In this document: positions 1 through 9,255 of the stretch, piece by piece
Layout of the letters: each line of letters begins with the position of its first letter
Position numbering within the stretch: the first letter of the stretch is position 1
NCBI GenBank assembly: GCA_040905505.1
Contig: JBBDRL010000070.1
Location: 1-31,530, forward strand
Direction: 5' to 3'
From: WHSP01 sp040905505
Lineage (GTDB): Bacteria > Gemmatimonadota > Gemmatimonadetes > Longimicrobiales > Longimicrobiaceae
Length of the DNA: 31,530 nt
The notes under the pieces: model-generated
The model's input: the letters and a program-made list of their open reading frames with translations, nothing else
Databases searched by the model: none
Told to the model about the DNA's origin: nothing
Program-made: the position numbers and the translations under genes

Positions 1-91
1 TAATCGCTGGGGACCCCTTTCTTGTCGGCCCGAGCGGTGCATTTTGCGAGATGCGCCAGGCCGCGGATCCTTGGCAGGAGACGATGAAACG

Positions 92-1240
92 ATGAGCACT
101 CTGGAGAGCGCGGTGGACGCGCCGGCCGGTACGACCTACACGTTCACATCCGAGTCCGTGTCGGAGGGACACCCGGACAAGGTGTGCGACTACATTTCCG
201 ACTCGATCCTGGATGCTCACCTCGAGCAGGATCCCGCCAGCCGCGTGGCCTGTGAGGTGCTTTGTAAGGAGAATCGCGTCGTGCTCGCCGGTGAGATCAC
301 GTCGAACGCCAGTGTCGATCTCGATGCCGTCGTCCGAACCGCCATCGGTGAGATCGGCTACGTGGATTCCGACCAGCCCTTCCGGGCCGATGCGGTACAG
401 ATCCTCTCATTCCTCAGCAAGCAGGCCTCCGAGATCGACCAGGGGGTCACGGCGGCGACCTCCCTCTCGGGCGATCAGGGCGCGGGCGATCAGGGAATCA
501 TGTTCGGGTACGCGACCGACGAGACCCCCGAGCTCATGCCGCTCCCCATCCTCCTCGCTCACCGCCTCGCGGCCGTCCTCGCCGATCACCGCAAGAGCCG
601 CAGTGTCGACTGGCTCCGTCCCGATTCCAAGACGCAGGTGTCCGTCGTTTACCGGGAGAACGAGCCTGTCCAGGTCACCGACGTGCTGATCTCGACGCAG
701 CATTCGGCGCAGGTCGAGCGCGAGGCGATCCGCAACTTCCTCGCGGCGACCGTCGTCCCCGACGCGCTCGGTGGCTGGTACCACGACGACCTCCGGCTGC
801 TCGTGAACCCGACCGGTAGCTTCGTCCAGGGCGGTCCCTCCGCCGACGCCGGGCTCACCGGTCGGAAGATCATCGTCGACACCTATGGGGGTATGGGGAG
901 GCACGGTGGGGGCGCGTTCAGCGGGAAGGACCCGTCGAAGGTGGATCGCAGCGGCGCTTACTTCACGCGGCTCGTGGCACGAGAGGTCGTGCGGCAGGGG
1001 TACGCGCGCCGCGCGGAGGTCCAGGTCGCCTACGCGATCGGAGTCGCGCAGCCGGTCTCGATCAAGGTGGATACCTTCGGCACGGGCGACGAGAGGGCGG
1101 CGGCCGAGTTCGTCCGGAAGTCTTTCGACTTCAGGCCCCGGGCGATCATCGACCGGCTCGATCTCCTGCGGCCGATCTACCGCTCCACGACCAACTACGG
1201 CCACTTCGGCAAGCCCGACCTTCCCTGGGAGCAGGCCTAG
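92..1240 (+). CDS. metK: S-adenosylmethionine synthetase (methionine adenosyltransferase)
   Basis: Cytosolic enzyme that makes S-adenosylmethionine from methionine and ATP, releasing phosphate and diphosphate. The 382-residue product has the usual family length. Visible family motifs are SEGHPDK near the N terminus (ATP/Mg binding), GAGDQGIMFGYA (methionine/ATP site), and the glycine-rich phosphate loop GGGAFSGKDPSKVDRS near residue 270. I chose ATG 92 because a GGAG lies at 77-80 and the protein then begins just before the conserved TFTSESVSEGHPDK block; the frame stays open to an ATG at 44, but that extension does not look conserved. A three-codon ATG-AAA-CGA-TGA frame (84-95) overlaps the start and may be accidental. 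Only 91 bp of upstream DNA is present, too little to judge a riboswitch. Identification is very secure. Confidence 0.97.
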   Translation: MSTLESAVDAPAGTTYTFTSESVSEGHPDKVCDYISDSILDAHLEQDPASRVACEVLCKENRVVLAGEITSNASVDLDAVVRTAIGEIGYVDSDQPFRADAVQILSFLSKQASEIDQGVTAATSLSGDQGAGDQGIMFGYATDETPELMPLPILLAHRLAAVLADHRKSRSVDWLRPDSKTQVSVVYRENEPVQVTDVLISTQHSAQVEREAIRNFLAATVVPDALGGWYHDDLRLLVNPTGSFVQGGPSADAGLTGRKIIVDTYGGMGRHGGGAFSGKDPSKVDRSGAYFTRLVAREVVRQGYARRAEVQVAYAIGVAQPVSIKVDTFGTGDERAAAEFVRKSFDFRPRAIIDRLDLLRPIYRSTTNYGHFGKPDLPWEQA

Positions 1241-1278
1241 AGCGACCAGCGAATCGATCTGGCAAGCTCGTCCGCGCT

Positions 1279-1302
1279 GCCTCGCGATCCGGAGTGCGAG
1301 GC
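1279..1302. terminator. Possible hairpin between convergent metK and spoVR
   Basis: A 7-bp perfect stem, GCCTCGC (1279-1285) paired with GCGAGGC (1296-1302), lies in the 72-bp gap between the facing metK and spoVR stop codons. There is no T-run on either side, so it may be a terminator, an RNA-end-protecting hairpin, or chance in GC-rich DNA. Confidence 0.35.
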
Positions 1303-1312
1303 GCCGTTCATC

Positions 1313-2815
1313 TCAGCTGCGGTCCACCACCGCCGTCTCCCGCCGCTGCTCGGCACCATCGAAGCATAGCGCAACCGGCTCGCCGTCGATTGCTGTCTCG
1401 AGGTTCACGGGTCGCTTCCAGATGGCGTAGAGCTTTTCCAACGTCTCGAGCGCCTGGTCAAGCTTCAGGGGCACGCCTTCGAAGCGGTGAACGAGTAGCA
1501 GCTCGCCACGATTCAGATAGTTCGCGTCGACCAGCTCGACGGCGGGCTGCCCGAAGTTGGTGAGTGAGAACAGCAGCCGCTCCTTGACCGCGGCAAAGTC
1601 CCGATCCGAGATCACGAACTGACCGGCACGCGCATCGTAGTCGTAGGTGAAGAGGCCATGGCTTCGGACGAGGTCAGGCGTCAGGAACTCGTCGATGAAG
1701 GTCACGTCGTTGTAGTGGCGCCGAACCTCGAAGATCTTGCTCCGTCCCTCCATGGCGCCCGAATCCCAGCGCTCCCGAAGCACGTAGTCGTCGCACGCGG
1801 CCCAGTCCGCCCCGTGTCTGCCCTTGTCCCAGCGCTGCTCGATATCTCGCCATAGTTCGATCCCGAGCTTATAGGGATTCAGGCGTCCGGGCCCCGTCGC
1901 CATCGTGCCCGAGTGATGGTCCGCGTAGTCGACCAGCTCCTGCGGCTCGAGGAGCTTCTCGGTCATCAGCCGTGAGTGCCAGTACGAGGCCCAGCCCTCG
2001 TTCATGATCTTCGTCCTGCCCTGCGGCGCGAAGTAGTACGCTTCCTCGCGAACGATTCCGATCACGTCCCGCTGCCATCGCTCGAGCGGCGCATGCTCCT
2101 GGAGGAACAGCAGAACGTCCCGCACCGGCTCTTCGGGTAGCGACCGCGGCTCGCGCTGCGCCGCCTCAGCGAGGCGCTCCCGCTCGGCCTCCAAAGCAGC
2201 GGGAGGGTTGATGAAGGAATCCATGTAGCCCTTCGCCCGCAATCGGCGGGGCTGGCCGGAAGACGGCTCGTCGTCTCGATCCCGGTCGGGCCGTCTCCTC
2301 GAGGGAATCGCGACGTGGCTGTAGTCGATCAGGTTCTCCAGCGACAGGCAGTCGTCCAGGAACCGCTCCACCGTATCCGCTCCGTGCCGCTCCATGTAGC
2401 GCCGCACGCGGGTCGCGTGATTCGCCATCTCGTCCAGCATCTTCCGGTTGGTCCCGGCGAACATGAAGTTGTGCTTGAAGAAGTCGCCGTGACCGCAGAC
2501 GTGGGCCATCACCAGCTTCTGGTCCACGAAGTGATTGGCGGTCAACAGGTAGGCGTAGGTCGGATCGTTGTTGATCACCATCTCGTAGATCTTCGACAAC
2601 CCGTATGCGTACGACCGGGAGAGTTCGACGAACTCCATCCCGAACCGCCAGTGCGGATACCTGGCCGGGTAACCGCCGAATGCAGCCACCTCGTTGATCT
2701 CCTCCCAGTCGAGGACTTCGTAGACGATATCGAAGAAATCCAGGCCGAAGCCGCGCGCGTGCTCCTCGACGGCCTGCTGGAGGTCGGCGAGGTCGGTGGT
2801 GAGTACTTGAGGCAT
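1313..2815 (-). CDS. spoVR: SpoVR/YcgB family protein
   Basis: Cytosolic protein of the SpoVR family (Bacillus SpoVR, needed for the spore cortex; E. coli YcgB). Its biochemical function is not established. The 500-residue length is typical. Recognisable blocks are MAHVCGHGDFFKHN (His/Cys-rich, around residue 105), NEGWASYWHSRLM (around residue 285) and YKLGIELWRDIEQRW. The start is ATG 2815, preceded by GAGGT at a normal distance; the open frame continues upstream to 3127 but would overlap the preceding lipoprotein gene. It is the last gene of a minus-strand run, prkA-yeaH-lipoprotein-spoVR. The prkA/yeaH/spoVR association is widespread and linked to stress or stationary phase in other bacteria, so the three products probably act together. 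No endospore formation is implied. Confidence 0.95.
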   Translation of the reverse strand: MPQVLTTDLADLQQAVEEHARGFGLDFFDIVYEVLDWEEINEVAAFGGYPARYPHWRFGMEFVELSRSYAYGLSKIYEMVINNDPTYAYLLTANHFVDQKLVMAHVCGHGDFFKHNFMFAGTNRKMLDEMANHATRVRRYMERHGADTVERFLDDCLSLENLIDYSHVAIPSRRRPDRDRDDEPSSGQPRRLRAKGYMDSFINPPAALEAERERLAEAAQREPRSLPEEPVRDVLLFLQEHAPLERWQRDVIGIVREEAYYFAPQGRTKIMNEGWASYWHSRLMTEKLLEPQELVDYADHHSGTMATGPGRLNPYKLGIELWRDIEQRWDKGRHGADWAACDDYVLRERWDSGAMEGRSKIFEVRRHYNDVTFIDEFLTPDLVRSHGLFTYDYDARAGQFVISDRDFAAVKERLLFSLTNFGQPAVELVDANYLNRGELLLVHRFEGVPLKLDQALETLEKLYAIWKRPVNLETAIDGEPVALCFDGAEQRRETAVVDRS

Positions 2816-2871
2816 GGTGCTACCTCGGTGAATTTGCGTTTCGTGCATGTATCCACGCCGGCCGACAGTCG

Positions 2872-3387
2872 TTACTGGCGTCGGGTGCGCACGTGAATCG
2901 CGCCCGCGGGGTGATCGGTGCCCCACGCCTGCGTGGCATCGATCGGCCGGAGGCGTTCGACGAAGTCGATCTGCTCGACCTGGAGTGTATGCAGCGAGTC
3001 GATCCCGCCGAGTCGCACGTTGTCGAGGTAAACGACCGTCTCGTTGGGTGCGTAGGACTCGAGCGTACCGTCGAGCCTCTCGCGCGTTGGAAGGCGGAAG
3101 GTCGTCGCCGGCCGCGTCCGCAGCCATGCGGGGCGCAGGGTCTCTACGGCGTTGAAGAGGGACTCGTACGAGCCACTCTCCATTTCCTCACGTACGATCA
3201 TGTCGGCATCGCCACCGTTCGAGCCGCCGCCGGTGCCGGCCGTTGCACACGCAGCGAGAGTCAAGCAGCTGCCCACCAGCACTCGTACCACGATTCGGTG
3301 AGCGCGATCGGACCGGGCGTTCGATCCCTTGGAGGCACTGCCCATCATGCCCTTCTCGACAGGTCTGATCATCTGCGGGATGTCCAT
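2872..3387 (-). CDS. Small lipoprotein with TonB-plug-like C-terminal segment
   Basis: A 171-residue predicted lipoprotein. A hydrophobic segment ends in the lipobox LAAC, with the lipidated Cys at about residue 47, followed by a Gly/Ser linker. The last 60 residues (VYLDNVRLGGIDSL, then a DFVERLRPIDAT stretch and GAIHVRTRR) resemble the end of TonB-receptor plug domains (DG..., IE.IEVL.G..A, GVI.I.T), but no beta-barrel follows. The ATG at 3387 has GAGGAG upstream; ATGs at about residues 14-15 would give a shorter and more usual signal-peptide n-region. It sits between yeaH (59 bp upstream) and spoVR (56 bp downstream) on the same strand, so co-transcription is likely. Function is unknown. 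The envelope location contrasts with its cytosolic neighbours. Confidence 0.75.
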   Translation of the reverse strand: MDIPQMIRPVEKGMMGSASKGSNARSDRAHRIVVRVLVGSCLTLAACATAGTGGGSNGGDADMIVREEMESGSYESLFNAVETLRPAWLRTRPATTFRLPTRERLDGTLESYAPNETVVYLDNVRLGGIDSLHTLQVEQIDFVERLRPIDATQAWGTDHPAGAIHVRTRRQ

Positions 3388-3446
3388 GCTTGCTCCTCTC
3401 GCCGTGGGTGACTCGAGTCGTGGGCGGCCGCGCCTGGTCGCGCGCG

Positions 3447-4541
3447 TCACCGGCCCGTCCCCAGAAAGTCGCGGATCGAACTGACGATGCCCTCGCGACC
3501 GCCTATCCTGGAGAGTACCAAATTGTCGGCCTCCACGTTAGCGGCGAGCGCCCCGTGAAATGCCCCGCTGCCGCTGCGGCTCTCGACCTGGCCGTAGCCA
3601 ACCAGGTTCGCCATCGGCAGCAACCGATCGCGAAGCAGCTCGAAGCACTGCTCGTTGTCACCTGCGCTGAAGTTGTCCCCGTCGGAAAAATGAAAGAAGT
3701 AGAGATTCCATCCCGACACGGGGTGCTCCCGCTCGGCGATGTCCGCCGCGAGGCTGTAAGCGCTCGAGATCTTCGTCCCGCCCGACTCGCGGGTGCTGAA
3801 GAAGACGTCCCGATCCACCTCCTTCGCCTGGGCGTCGTGAATGATGTAACGGCTCACGACGCCGTCGTAGTGCCTGCGAATCCAGTTGTCGATCCAGTAC
3901 GACTCGATCCGCACGACCTCCTTCTGCTCCTTCGCCATCGACCCCGATACGTCCATCAGGTAGAAGATGGCGGCACTGGCCACCGGCTGAGGCTCGTCAC
4001 GCCAGGATCGGTAGCGCATGTCCTCACGCACCGGCACGATCATCGGCTTGCCAGGATCGTAGCTACCCGTGGCGATCTGACGCTTCAGCGCCTCCTTGTA
4101 CGTGCGCCGGAAGGACCGCAGCGTCTCCGGGCCGACGCGTCGGATCCCCGTATACCTGCCGCGAAGCGTCTCCATCGACTCAGATCCCCGCGGCTCGATC
4201 CGCGGTAGCTCGAGCGCCTCACCGAGCAGCACCGTCATCTCGGAGATGCTCAGCTCTACCTCTCGAATGTGGTGGCCCGGCTCGTCGCCGGCCTGCGACT
4301 CTCCGTCTTCCGCCCCCCCAATCACGTCGCCGATCTCGCCCGACCCCTGTCCCACGCCACCCTGGTCGCGAGGGCCGTAGCGGAAACGCGGAAGCTCGAT
4401 CTGCGGCAGCGGAATCGAAATCACCTCGTCCCCCTGCTTACCGATCAGCTCACTTTGGGTGATGTGCCTGCCGAGATCCTTCTTGATCTGTCCTCGAACG
4501 ATTTCGTCAAAACGCTTCCGATCACGCTCGATGCGACGCAT
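3447..4541 (-). CDS. yeaH: DUF444/UPF0229 family VWA-fold protein (YeaH type)
   Basis: Cytosolic protein of the DUF444 (YeaH/YhbH) family, the usual genetic partner of PrkA kinase and SpoVR. It has 364 residues. The N terminus is charged (RRIERDRKRFDEIVRGQIKK), residues 60-90 form a Gly/Asp/Glu-rich linker, and the C-terminal half is a von Willebrand A-like domain with a DVSGSM metal-ion site at residues 197-202 and FHFSDGDNF further on. The start ATG 4541 has a GGGAG ribosome site. A heptad-repeat inverted element (4555-4658) fills most of the 120-bp gap from the prkA stop, which may set relative expression of the two genes. The family's molecular role is unresolved; in E. coli yeaG-yeaH is induced by starvation under RpoS. 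Confidence 0.93.
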   Translation of the reverse strand: MRRIERDRKRFDEIVRGQIKKDLGRHITQSELIGKQGDEVISIPLPQIELPRFRYGPRDQGGVGQGSGEIGDVIGGAEDGESQAGDEPGHHIREVELSISEMTVLLGEALELPRIEPRGSESMETLRGRYTGIRRVGPETLRSFRRTYKEALKRQIATGSYDPGKPMIVPVREDMRYRSWRDEPQPVASAAIFYLMDVSGSMAKEQKEVVRIESYWIDNWIRRHYDGVVSRYIIHDAQAKEVDRDVFFSTRESGGTKISSAYSLAADIAEREHPVSGWNLYFFHFSDGDNFSAGDNEQCFELLRDRLLPMANLVGYGQVESRSGSGAFHGALAANVEADNLVLSRIGGREGIVSSIRDFLGTGR

Positions 4542-4554
4542 ACAACTCCCTCGG

Positions 4555-4658
4555 AATTGAATTACGAATTATGAATTTTGAACTTTGAATTAGAGCGGTG
4601 TCCCCAAGACTGTCATCGCTACCGGGCAGCTCAATTCAAATCTCAAAACTCAAAATTG
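4555..4658. repeat. Intergenic inverted heptad-repeat element A (unit AATTTTG)
   Basis: AT-rich element in otherwise GC-rich DNA. Left arm 4560-4594 is five consecutive 7-mers: AATTACG, AATTATG, AATTTTG, AACTTTG, AATTAGA, with a partial unit AATTG before them. Right arm 4631-4658 is four 7-mers: TCAATTC, AAATCTC, AAAACTC, AAAATTG. The right arm is an imperfect reverse complement of the left, and 36 bp of GC-rich DNA separates them, so the transcript could fold into a long hairpin. It lies between prkA and yeaH. Elements at 21007 and 21795 share the 7-bp period and inverted layout but use different units. Confidence 0.8.
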
Positions 4659-4661
4659 CAG

Positions 4662-6722
<2,061 letters not shown>

Positions 6723-7038
6723 GTACGCGGAGCTCCTGCGGGGGCGGTGAGCGTCGGCGGGGGGCGCCCCTATAGATCCCCTGCCTGGAAGAAATGCCGG
6801 GTCTGGCGGCGACGAAACGTGGAACGTGGGATTGGCGCGGTACGCGTGGACTGCTCGGCGGCGTGGGAGTCCGCCGGAGACGCGGGCAGAAGGGGAGGCC
6901 CGCGTACGTCACCTGCGCTATTACGCAGCTACACCGGGTGTTTGCGAAAAGATCCCGGCGCCGGCGCGCGGGCAGAGCCGCGGAGATCTTCGCGGGCGTT
7001 CGGCTCTAGCCGGACGTACGGGGGCTTGTCGTGGAGTG
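6723..7038. other. Intergenic: thrC 3' side and probable prkA promoter region
   Basis: 316 bp without a convincing gene. It holds two adjacent small palindromes, CTGCG-N6-CGCAG (6913-6928) and ACACC-N1-GGTGT (6931-6941), and a TATAGG-like box on the minus strand near 6770-6776 that could be a weak -10 for prkA, but no good -35 accompanies it. I see no T-tailed terminator for thrC. The open frames that cross this stretch change frame often and lack homology I recognise. Confidence 0.5.
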
Positions 7039-8313
7039 CTACTGAAGCGCTTCGTGAAACTCGGCAGGATCGGGATCGATCTCCGTGAACGACATCGGCC
7101 GGTCGAGAAGTTCTGCGAGGGCCGGCGGAACCGCGATGGAATGGCCGACGAGCGGTTCGACCACGCTCTCGAACTTGGCCGGATGCGCCGTCGAAACGAT
7201 GACCCAATCCGCGGTCTCGATCCGCTCGCGGACGGCGACCGCAGTCGCGGTGTGCGGATCCCATACTTCGCCCCACCGCGCCTCGCCACCTCGGATCTGC
7301 TCCCGGATCTCCGCGTCGCTGACCAGATGGGCGTGCAGCCTGCTCCGGGTGGGAGCGTGCCCTCCGTAGAGATGAACGAGCCGCTCCATGTTGCTGGGGT
7401 TACCGACATCCATGGCGCTCGCGAGCGTGGCCACCGTCGGGCGCGGACTCCAGTCGCCATCCGCGACGAACCGCGTCAGCGTCGGGTTCGCGTTCGTGGC
7501 CAGCACGATCTCGCGGATCGGTAGCCCCAGACCCCGCGCCCAGAAGCAGGCCGTCGCATTCCCCAGGTTGCCGCTGGGCACGACGAAGCCGGGCGCCGTC
7601 CCACGCTCGCGCTCGTACTGGATCGCCGACGCCGCGTAGTACACCATCTGCGGCAGCAGTCTTCCCAGGCTGATGCTGTTGGCCGAGGTGAGGCGACGCG
7701 TGGAGCGCAGCGCTTCGTCCTGAAATGCCGTCTTGACGAGGCGCTGGCAGGCATCGAAATCCCCCCGCACCCTCAGCGCGTGAACGTTGCCGCCCCAGCA
7801 GGTGAGTTGCCGTTCCTGCCGCTCCGAGACCATCCCTTTCGGGTAGAGCACCACGACCTCGACGCGGGGGCGGCCGGCAAATGCCGCGGCTACGGCGCCG
7901 CCGGTGTCGCCCGATGTGGCGACGAGCACGGTTAGGGGAGCGGCGCCGGGGGGTTGTAGGCGTGCCAGGACGGCCGCGAGGAAGCGAGCGCCGAAGTCCT
8001 TGAAGGCGGCGGTCGGCCCGTGGAAGAGCTCGAGGACGGCTGTGTCCCGGGCGAGCGTCCGCAGCGGCGCCGGGAAGTTGAAGGCTTCCTCGCAGATCGC
8101 GTCCAGCTCGGTGAGAAGGGGATCGCCGTCGAAGAAAGGCTCCAGCAGGGTCGCCGCGATCGTCGGCAGATCCGGCGCCGCTCTGAGGCGGTCGATGTCG
8201 ATGGAGGGGAAGGACTCCGGAACGTAGAGCCCGCCGTCGGGCGCGAGACCCCGTTCGATGGCTTCGCTGAGAGGGGCCGGCGGCGCGGCCGAACGCGTGC
8301 TGACGTAGCGCAT
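7039..8313 (-). CDS. thrC: Threonine synthase
   Basis: PLP enzyme that converts O-phosphohomoserine to threonine plus phosphate, the last step of threonine synthesis. The 424-residue product shows the PLP lysine in the motif HGPTAAFKDFGARF (Lys105), the phosphate-binding SGDTGGA, SANSISLGRLLPQ, and the VPSGNLGNATA loop. The N terminus (MRYVSTR, then LAPDGGLYVPE) is the typical threonine-synthase N-domain. ATG 8313 is preceded by GAGG at about 9 bases, located inside the end of thrB; the thrB stop lies only 3 bp before it. This is the last gene of thrA-thrB-thrC and is presumably translated from one mRNA. Confidence 0.96.
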   Translation of the reverse strand: MRYVSTRSAAPPAPLSEAIERGLAPDGGLYVPESFPSIDIDRLRAAPDLPTIAATLLEPFFDGDPLLTELDAICEEAFNFPAPLRTLARDTAVLELFHGPTAAFKDFGARFLAAVLARLQPPGAAPLTVLVATSGDTGGAVAAAFAGRPRVEVVVLYPKGMVSERQERQLTCWGGNVHALRVRGDFDACQRLVKTAFQDEALRSTRRLTSANSISLGRLLPQMVYYAASAIQYERERGTAPGFVVPSGNLGNATACFWARGLGLPIREIVLATNANPTLTRFVADGDWSPRPTVATLASAMDVGNPSNMERLVHLYGGHAPTRSRLHAHLVSDAEIREQIRGGEARWGEVWDPHTATAVAVRERIETADWVIVSTAHPAKFESVVEPLVGHSIAVPPALAELLDRPMSFTEIDPDPAEFHEALQ

Positions 8314-8316
8314 CGT

Positions 8317-9255
8317 CTACGCCTCGTGCTCGATCCGGGCACCGGGAGCGGCTACCGGGGAGACCCATCCACGGGCCGGAACACCAGCAGCCGCGAAGGC
8401 CGCGATCATATCGTACCGCACGCGCTCGCCATCGGCCGAGCTCCGACACCAAGCGAAGAGGCTGGGCCCCGATCCCGACAGCGAGCATCCCAGCGCTCCC
8501 GCGCTCAGCGCAGCACGTTTGACACTCTCGAACCCGGGGACGAGGGGGGAGCGCATCGGCTCCACGATCAGGTCCTGGAGGGATCTCCCGATCAGCTCCA
8601 GGTCGCCCGAGTAGCATCCCGCGATGACGCCCGCGAGGCGGCCGGACTGGGCGACGTGGTCGGCGAGGCAGACCTGCGCTGGCAGCACCCGCCGCGCATC
8701 ACGCGTATCCACGCGCAGCTGCGGGTGAACGAGCACGCAATGCAGTGCCGGCGGCACCGGGATCCGGACGGCCCGCAGCGGATCGCGGTCCAGGGCGAGG
8801 ACGAGGCCGCCGAGGAGACACGGCGCCAGGTTGTCGGGATGGAAGGAGCCCGTCGCCACTTCTTCCCCGAACATGCCGTAGCGAAGCAGGCCGATCTCGT
8901 CGAGGGGATCCGGAAGGAGTCGATTGGCGGCGAGAATGGCCCCGGCGGCGGAAGCGGCGGAGCCGCCCATCCCCGAGCCGAGCGGGATCCCCTTTTCCAG
9001 TACGACGTCGAAGCCGAACGGCAGGCGAAGGTCCTCCACCAGGCGCAGCAGCCCGGCGCCCGCCGTGTTGGTGGCGGCGTCGATGGGTACGCCGATCGAA
9101 TCTGATCGCACGACGACCGCCGGTTCGTCGATGCGAGATACGGTGACCCGGTCACCGACGCTGACCACGGTATGCCCGAGCAGGTCGAAGCCTACGCCGA
9201 CGTTCCCCACGGTTGCCGGCGCGAAGGCAGTCGCCGTCGTCGGTTGCGCGCTCAA
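8317..9255 (-). CDS. thrB: Homoserine kinase (GHMP family)
   Basis: Phosphorylates homoserine with ATP to O-phosphohomoserine, the substrate of the downstream threonine synthase. The 312-residue protein has the three GHMP-kinase signatures: an N-terminal APATVGNVGVGFD segment, the phosphate-binding PLGSGMGGSAAS at residues 91-102, and the C-terminal SLSGSGPSLFA. The start must be TTG at 9255: no ATG or GTG is available before the conserved N-terminal block, and the TTG overlaps the thrA stop as TTGA. That arrangement favours translational coupling to thrA. Assignment is secure; only the rare start codon is unusual. Confidence 0.95.
   Translation of the reverse strand: MSAQPTTATAFAPATVGNVGVGFDLLGHTVVSVGDRVTVSRIDEPAVVVRSDSIGVPIDAATNTAGAGLLRLVEDLRLPFGFDVVLEKGIPLGSGMGGSAASAAGAILAANRLLPDPLDEIGLLRYGMFGEEVATGSFHPDNLAPCLLGGLVLALDRDPLRAVRIPVPPALHCVLVHPQLRVDTRDARRVLPAQVCLADHVAQSGRLAGVIAGCYSGDLELIGRSLQDLIVEPMRSPLVPGFESVKRAALSAGALGCSLSGSGPSLFAWCRSSADGERVRYDMIAAFAAAGVPARGWVSPVAAPGARIEHEA

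Noticed and set aside
84..95. Three-codon frame overlapping the metK start, possible regulatory leader
   Set aside because: Too short to separate from chance, and only 91 bp of upstream sequence is present; no riboswitch or attenuator structure could be supported.
407..1204. Long open frame (265 codons) antisense to metK
   Set aside because: Arginine-, valine- and aspartate-rich translation without any recognisable motif; typical mirror frame of a GC-rich gene.
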